The notes under the pieces were generated by a model that saw nothing but the letters and a program-made list of their open reading frames with translations, ran no database searches and was not told where the DNA came from. Shown here one piece after another: positions 61,942-64,000 of a stretch of 64,000 nucleotides of DNA. Every line of letters starts with the position of its first letter. Position 1 is the first letter of the stretch. Location of the stretch: the NCBI RefSeq assembly GCF_003096715.1, contig NZ_QEOL01000003.1:1-64000 (forward strand), given 5' to 3'. This DNA is from Paraburkholderia silvatlantica (GTDB lineage: Bacteria; Pseudomonadota; Gammaproteobacteria; Burkholderiales; Burkholderiaceae). The translations under genes and the position numbers were made by a program.

Positions 61942-63774
61942 ATGTCTACCGACCTTTTGATGACCGTTGCCTGTCTGGCCTGCGCGATCGCGATGTTCCT
62001 GATCGGCCGGCCGCGCGCGGACGCGGTGGCGCTCATCATGATCGTCGCGCTGTCGCTCGCGGGCATCGTGACGGTCAACGAGGCGCTGGCCGGCTTCTCG
62101 GACCCGAACATCGTGCTCATCGCGGCCCTCTTCGTGCTCGGCGACGCGCTCGCGCGCACGGGCGTCGCCCAGCGCGTGGGCGACTATTTGATCGAGCGCG
62201 GCGGTTCCAACGAACGCCGCCTCGTCGTGCTGATCATGATCATTGTCGGCGTCATGGGCTCGGTCATGAGCTCGACGGCCGTCGTGGCGATCTTCATTCC
62301 CATCGTCGTTCGCATTGCGCGCCAGTCGGGTGTCTCGCGCGCGCGCATGCTCATGCCGGTCAGCATGGCCGCGCTCACGAGCGGCATGCTCACGCTCGTC
62401 GCCACGACGCCGAATCTCGTCATCAACAGCGCGCTCGTCTATCGCGGCTACCGGCCCTTCAGTTTCTTCGCCATCACGCCGCTGGGCGTGCCGATTCTCG
62501 CCGCGAGCATCGGCTGGATGCTATTCGCGAGGCGCTTTCTGAGCGGCACGGGTGGCGCCGAGACGATCACGCGCCCCTCGCTGAACGACTGGGTCACGCG
62601 CTATTCGCTCGCAGGGCGCGCCTTTCGCCTGGAAGTCGGCGCGGATTCCCCGCTCGTGGGGCAGACGCTCGGCCACACCGGGCTCGACGACGACCCCGTG
62701 GCGCACGTCGTCGCGATCGAGCGGCGCGCGCGCATGGGCGCGACCGTGCTGCCCGCAACCGCGGACAGCAGCATCGCGCCCGGCGACGTGCTCCTGCTCG
62801 ACGTGGAATCCGCGAGTTTCGACGTGCAGGCGTTTTGCGCGCGCCATGCGCTCGCGATGCGCCGCATGTCGGGCGCCTACTTCACCGACCAGAGCCACGA
62901 TGTGGGCATGGCCGAAGTCATCGTGCCGCCGGACTCGTCGCTCGTGGGTAACGTCGCGCGCAGCTCCGCGGCGCTGCGCCGGCACGGCGTGACGGTGGTC
63001 GGCCTGCGCCGCGCCGATGCCGCGCTCGAGCAGGACCTGCAGGCCACGCAGCTCAAGGTGGGCGACACGCTGCTGGTGGTCGGACCGTGGATCGACATCT
63101 TCTCGATGCAGTCGGTGGAACGCGACATCGTGTGTCTCGCCATGCCGGTCGAAAGCGACGCCTACGTGCCGGTGCCGCACAAGGCGCTGCACGCGCTCGC
63201 CATCATGGCGCTCGTCATCGCGATGATGCTCACGCCGCGCGTGCCGAACGTGCTCGCGGGCCTGATCGGGTGCCTGCTGATGGGCGCGTTCGGTTGCGTG
63301 AGCCTCGACAGCGCGTATCGCGCGATTCACTGGCGCAGCCTCGTGCTGATCGTGGGCATGCTGCCGTTTTCCATCGCGCTGCAGCGCACGGGCGGCATCG
63401 ACATGGCCGCCGACGCCGTGCTGCGCGTGGCCGGCAACTGGGGCGCGCATGGCCTGTTGGGCGCCGTCTTCCTGCTGACGCTCGTGATCGGCACCGTGAT
63501 TTCCGGCACGGCAACGGCGGTGCTGATGGCGCCCGTGGTGCTTGCGATGGCGGCGCACCTGCATGCGTCGCCGTATCCGTTCGCAATGACGACGGCGGTT
63601 GCCGCGTCGGCGGCCTATATGTCGCCGGTCTCGACACCCGTGAATGCGCTCGTCAGCACGGCTGGCGGCTATCGGTTCCGGGAATTTTTCATGGTGGGTT
63701 CGCCGGCTGCCCTCGGGGCGCTCGCGATCACCGTAATGCTGGTACCGCTCATTTGGCCGGTTTTCCCGCGCTAG
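61942..63774 (+). CDS. SLC13/DASS-type divalent anion transporter with TrkA-C domains
   Basis: A 610-aa protein. The membrane part opens 'ACAIAMFLIGRPRADAVALIM' and includes 'GFSDPNIVLIAALFVLGDALA', 'MSSTAVVAIFIPIVVRIAR' and 'LTLVATTPNLVINSALV', which is the SNT-type sodium/anion site of DASS carriers. Two TrkA-C (RCK_C) domains sit in the central loop (about 210-400), with 'ADSSIAPGDVLLLDV' and 'QLKVGDTLLVVG'. The C-terminal half repeats the carrier fold ('FLLTLVIGTVISGTATAVLMAPV'). Members with TrkA-C loops are assigned to sulfate or dicarboxylate uptake. Confidence 0.9.
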   Translation: MSTDLLMTVACLACAIAMFLIGRPRADAVALIMIVALSLAGIVTVNEALAGFSDPNIVLIAALFVLGDALARTGVAQRVGDYLIERGGSNERRLVVLIMIIVGVMGSVMSSTAVVAIFIPIVVRIARQSGVSRARMLMPVSMAALTSGMLTLVATTPNLVINSALVYRGYRPFSFFAITPLGVPILAASIGWMLFARRFLSGTGGAETITRPSLNDWVTRYSLAGRAFRLEVGADSPLVGQTLGHTGLDDDPVAHVVAIERRARMGATVLPATADSSIAPGDVLLLDVESASFDVQAFCARHALAMRRMSGAYFTDQSHDVGMAEVIVPPDSSLVGNVARSSAALRRHGVTVVGLRRADAALEQDLQATQLKVGDTLLVVGPWIDIFSMQSVERDIVCLAMPVESDAYVPVPHKALHALAIMALVIAMMLTPRVPNVLAGLIGCLLMGAFGCVSLDSAYRAIHWRSLVLIVGMLPFSIALQRTGGIDMAADAVLRVAGNWGAHGLLGAVFLLTLVIGTVISGTATAVLMAPVVLAMAAHLHASPYPFAMTTAVAASAAYMSPVSTPVNALVSTAGGYRFREFFMVGSPAALGALAITVMLVPLIWPVFPR

Positions 63775-63792
63775 CGCGAGGAAAAGCCGGCC
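63755..63792 (+). other. Long inverted repeat overlapping the end of the DASS gene
   Basis: GGCCGGTTTTCC-CGCGCT and AGCGCGAGGAAAAGCCGGCC form a nearly perfect stem, with single-base bulges, around the stop codon. There is no T-run. It may be a Rho-independent terminator variant or an mRNA 3'-end stabiliser. Confidence 0.5.
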
Positions 63793-63818
63793 ACCCGTTC
63801 GCGAGGCATTGACCGGAC

Positions 63819-64000
63819 ATGGCGAATTTCTTGACGAGTGCGTGGGCCCTTCGCTGGATCAAGCGGTTTGTCCTTTTCGTGCTGATCGCATTCGTGTGCA
63901 TTGCCGGCGTGCGGTTCTACGACGCGCAGCGCAAGGCGCCGTTGAGCCTGTGGCACACCTATGTGCCGGAAGACATGCACGCGCACGAAATCGATCACGC
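63819..64000 (+). CDS. Alpha/beta hydrolase-like membrane-anchored protein, N-terminal part
   Basis: Only the first 60 codons are in the window. 'ALRWIKRFVLFVLIAFVCIAG' is an uncleaved N-terminal membrane anchor. The stretch 'RFYDAQRKAPLSLWHTYVPED' resembles the beginning of a family of proteobacterial membrane-anchored alpha/beta hydrolases (lysophospholipase/serine-aminopeptidase-like), which is a weak assignment without the catalytic part. It starts 45 bp after the DASS transporter gene, so the two may be co-transcribed. Confidence 0.6.
   Translation, partial: MANFLTSAWALRWIKRFVLFVLIAFVCIAGVRFYDAQRKAPLSLWHTYVPEDMHAHEIDH

Overview
The window is GC-rich beta-proteobacterial DNA, most likely Burkholderia or Paraburkholderia. 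The signs are an H-NS-like protein with a long Ala/Lys tail, the gene content, and strong G/C preference at third codon positions. It carries the replication and partition locus of a secondary replicon (chromid or megaplasmid). From about 17.4 to 23.2 kb there are five copies of a 19-bp parS-like palindrome, a parA-parB operon, an iteron-rich origin and a Rep_3-type initiator. No rRNA, tRNA, CRISPR array or intact insertion sequence was recognised.

Layout. 0-8 kb: the end of a branched-chain amino acid binding protein, then a four-gene minus-strand operon (HflK-like, two HflC-like, heavy-metal-type P-ATPase), then a frameshifted MASE4-GGDEF diguanylate cyclase. 8-16 kb: an MFS carrier, a TauE/SafE permease, an H-NS-like protein and a YhaN/YhaO (SbcCD-like) pair. 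16-23.2 kb: a long gene-free stretch ending in the parS cluster, then parB, parA, the origin and rep. 23.4-30 kb: argG, a glycosyltransferase, an FUSC-type membrane protein, a Rieske remnant, and an alkylation-repair-like trio (oxygenase, ogt, degenerate oxygenase). 30-41 kb: a DUF969/DUF979/DUF2891 operon, a CBS protein, a chemoreceptor, a VOC protein, a Na/Pi cotransporter and a P2-type ATPase. 40.9-44.9 kb: two 5'-deleted divergent gene remnants (cupin regulator and flavin monooxygenase), an intact flavin reductase, an MFS carrier and two GNAT acetyltransferases. 45-55.6 kb: a complete deoxyribose/ribose-type catabolic operon. 55.6-64 kb: a GFA protein, alpha/beta hydrolase, EamA permease, LysR regulator, BON protein, a small secreted protein, a second diguanylate cyclase, a DASS-type transporter and a truncated hydrolase.

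How the genes work together. Rep probably binds the iterons, one of which touches its own putative -35 box, while ParA/ParB act on the parS cluster downstream of parB. In the sugar operon a two-permease ABC importer, a PfkB kinase, a mutarotase-like protein, DERA and an aldehyde dehydrogenase make a plausible route from deoxyribose to glyceraldehyde-3-phosphate plus acetate or acetyl units, under a DeoR-type repressor. The SPFH/P-ATPase operon carries two His-rich N-termini and looks like a membrane-microdomain metal-transport module, which is an inference. Several genes are decayed, so the accessory part of this replicon appears to be in flux.
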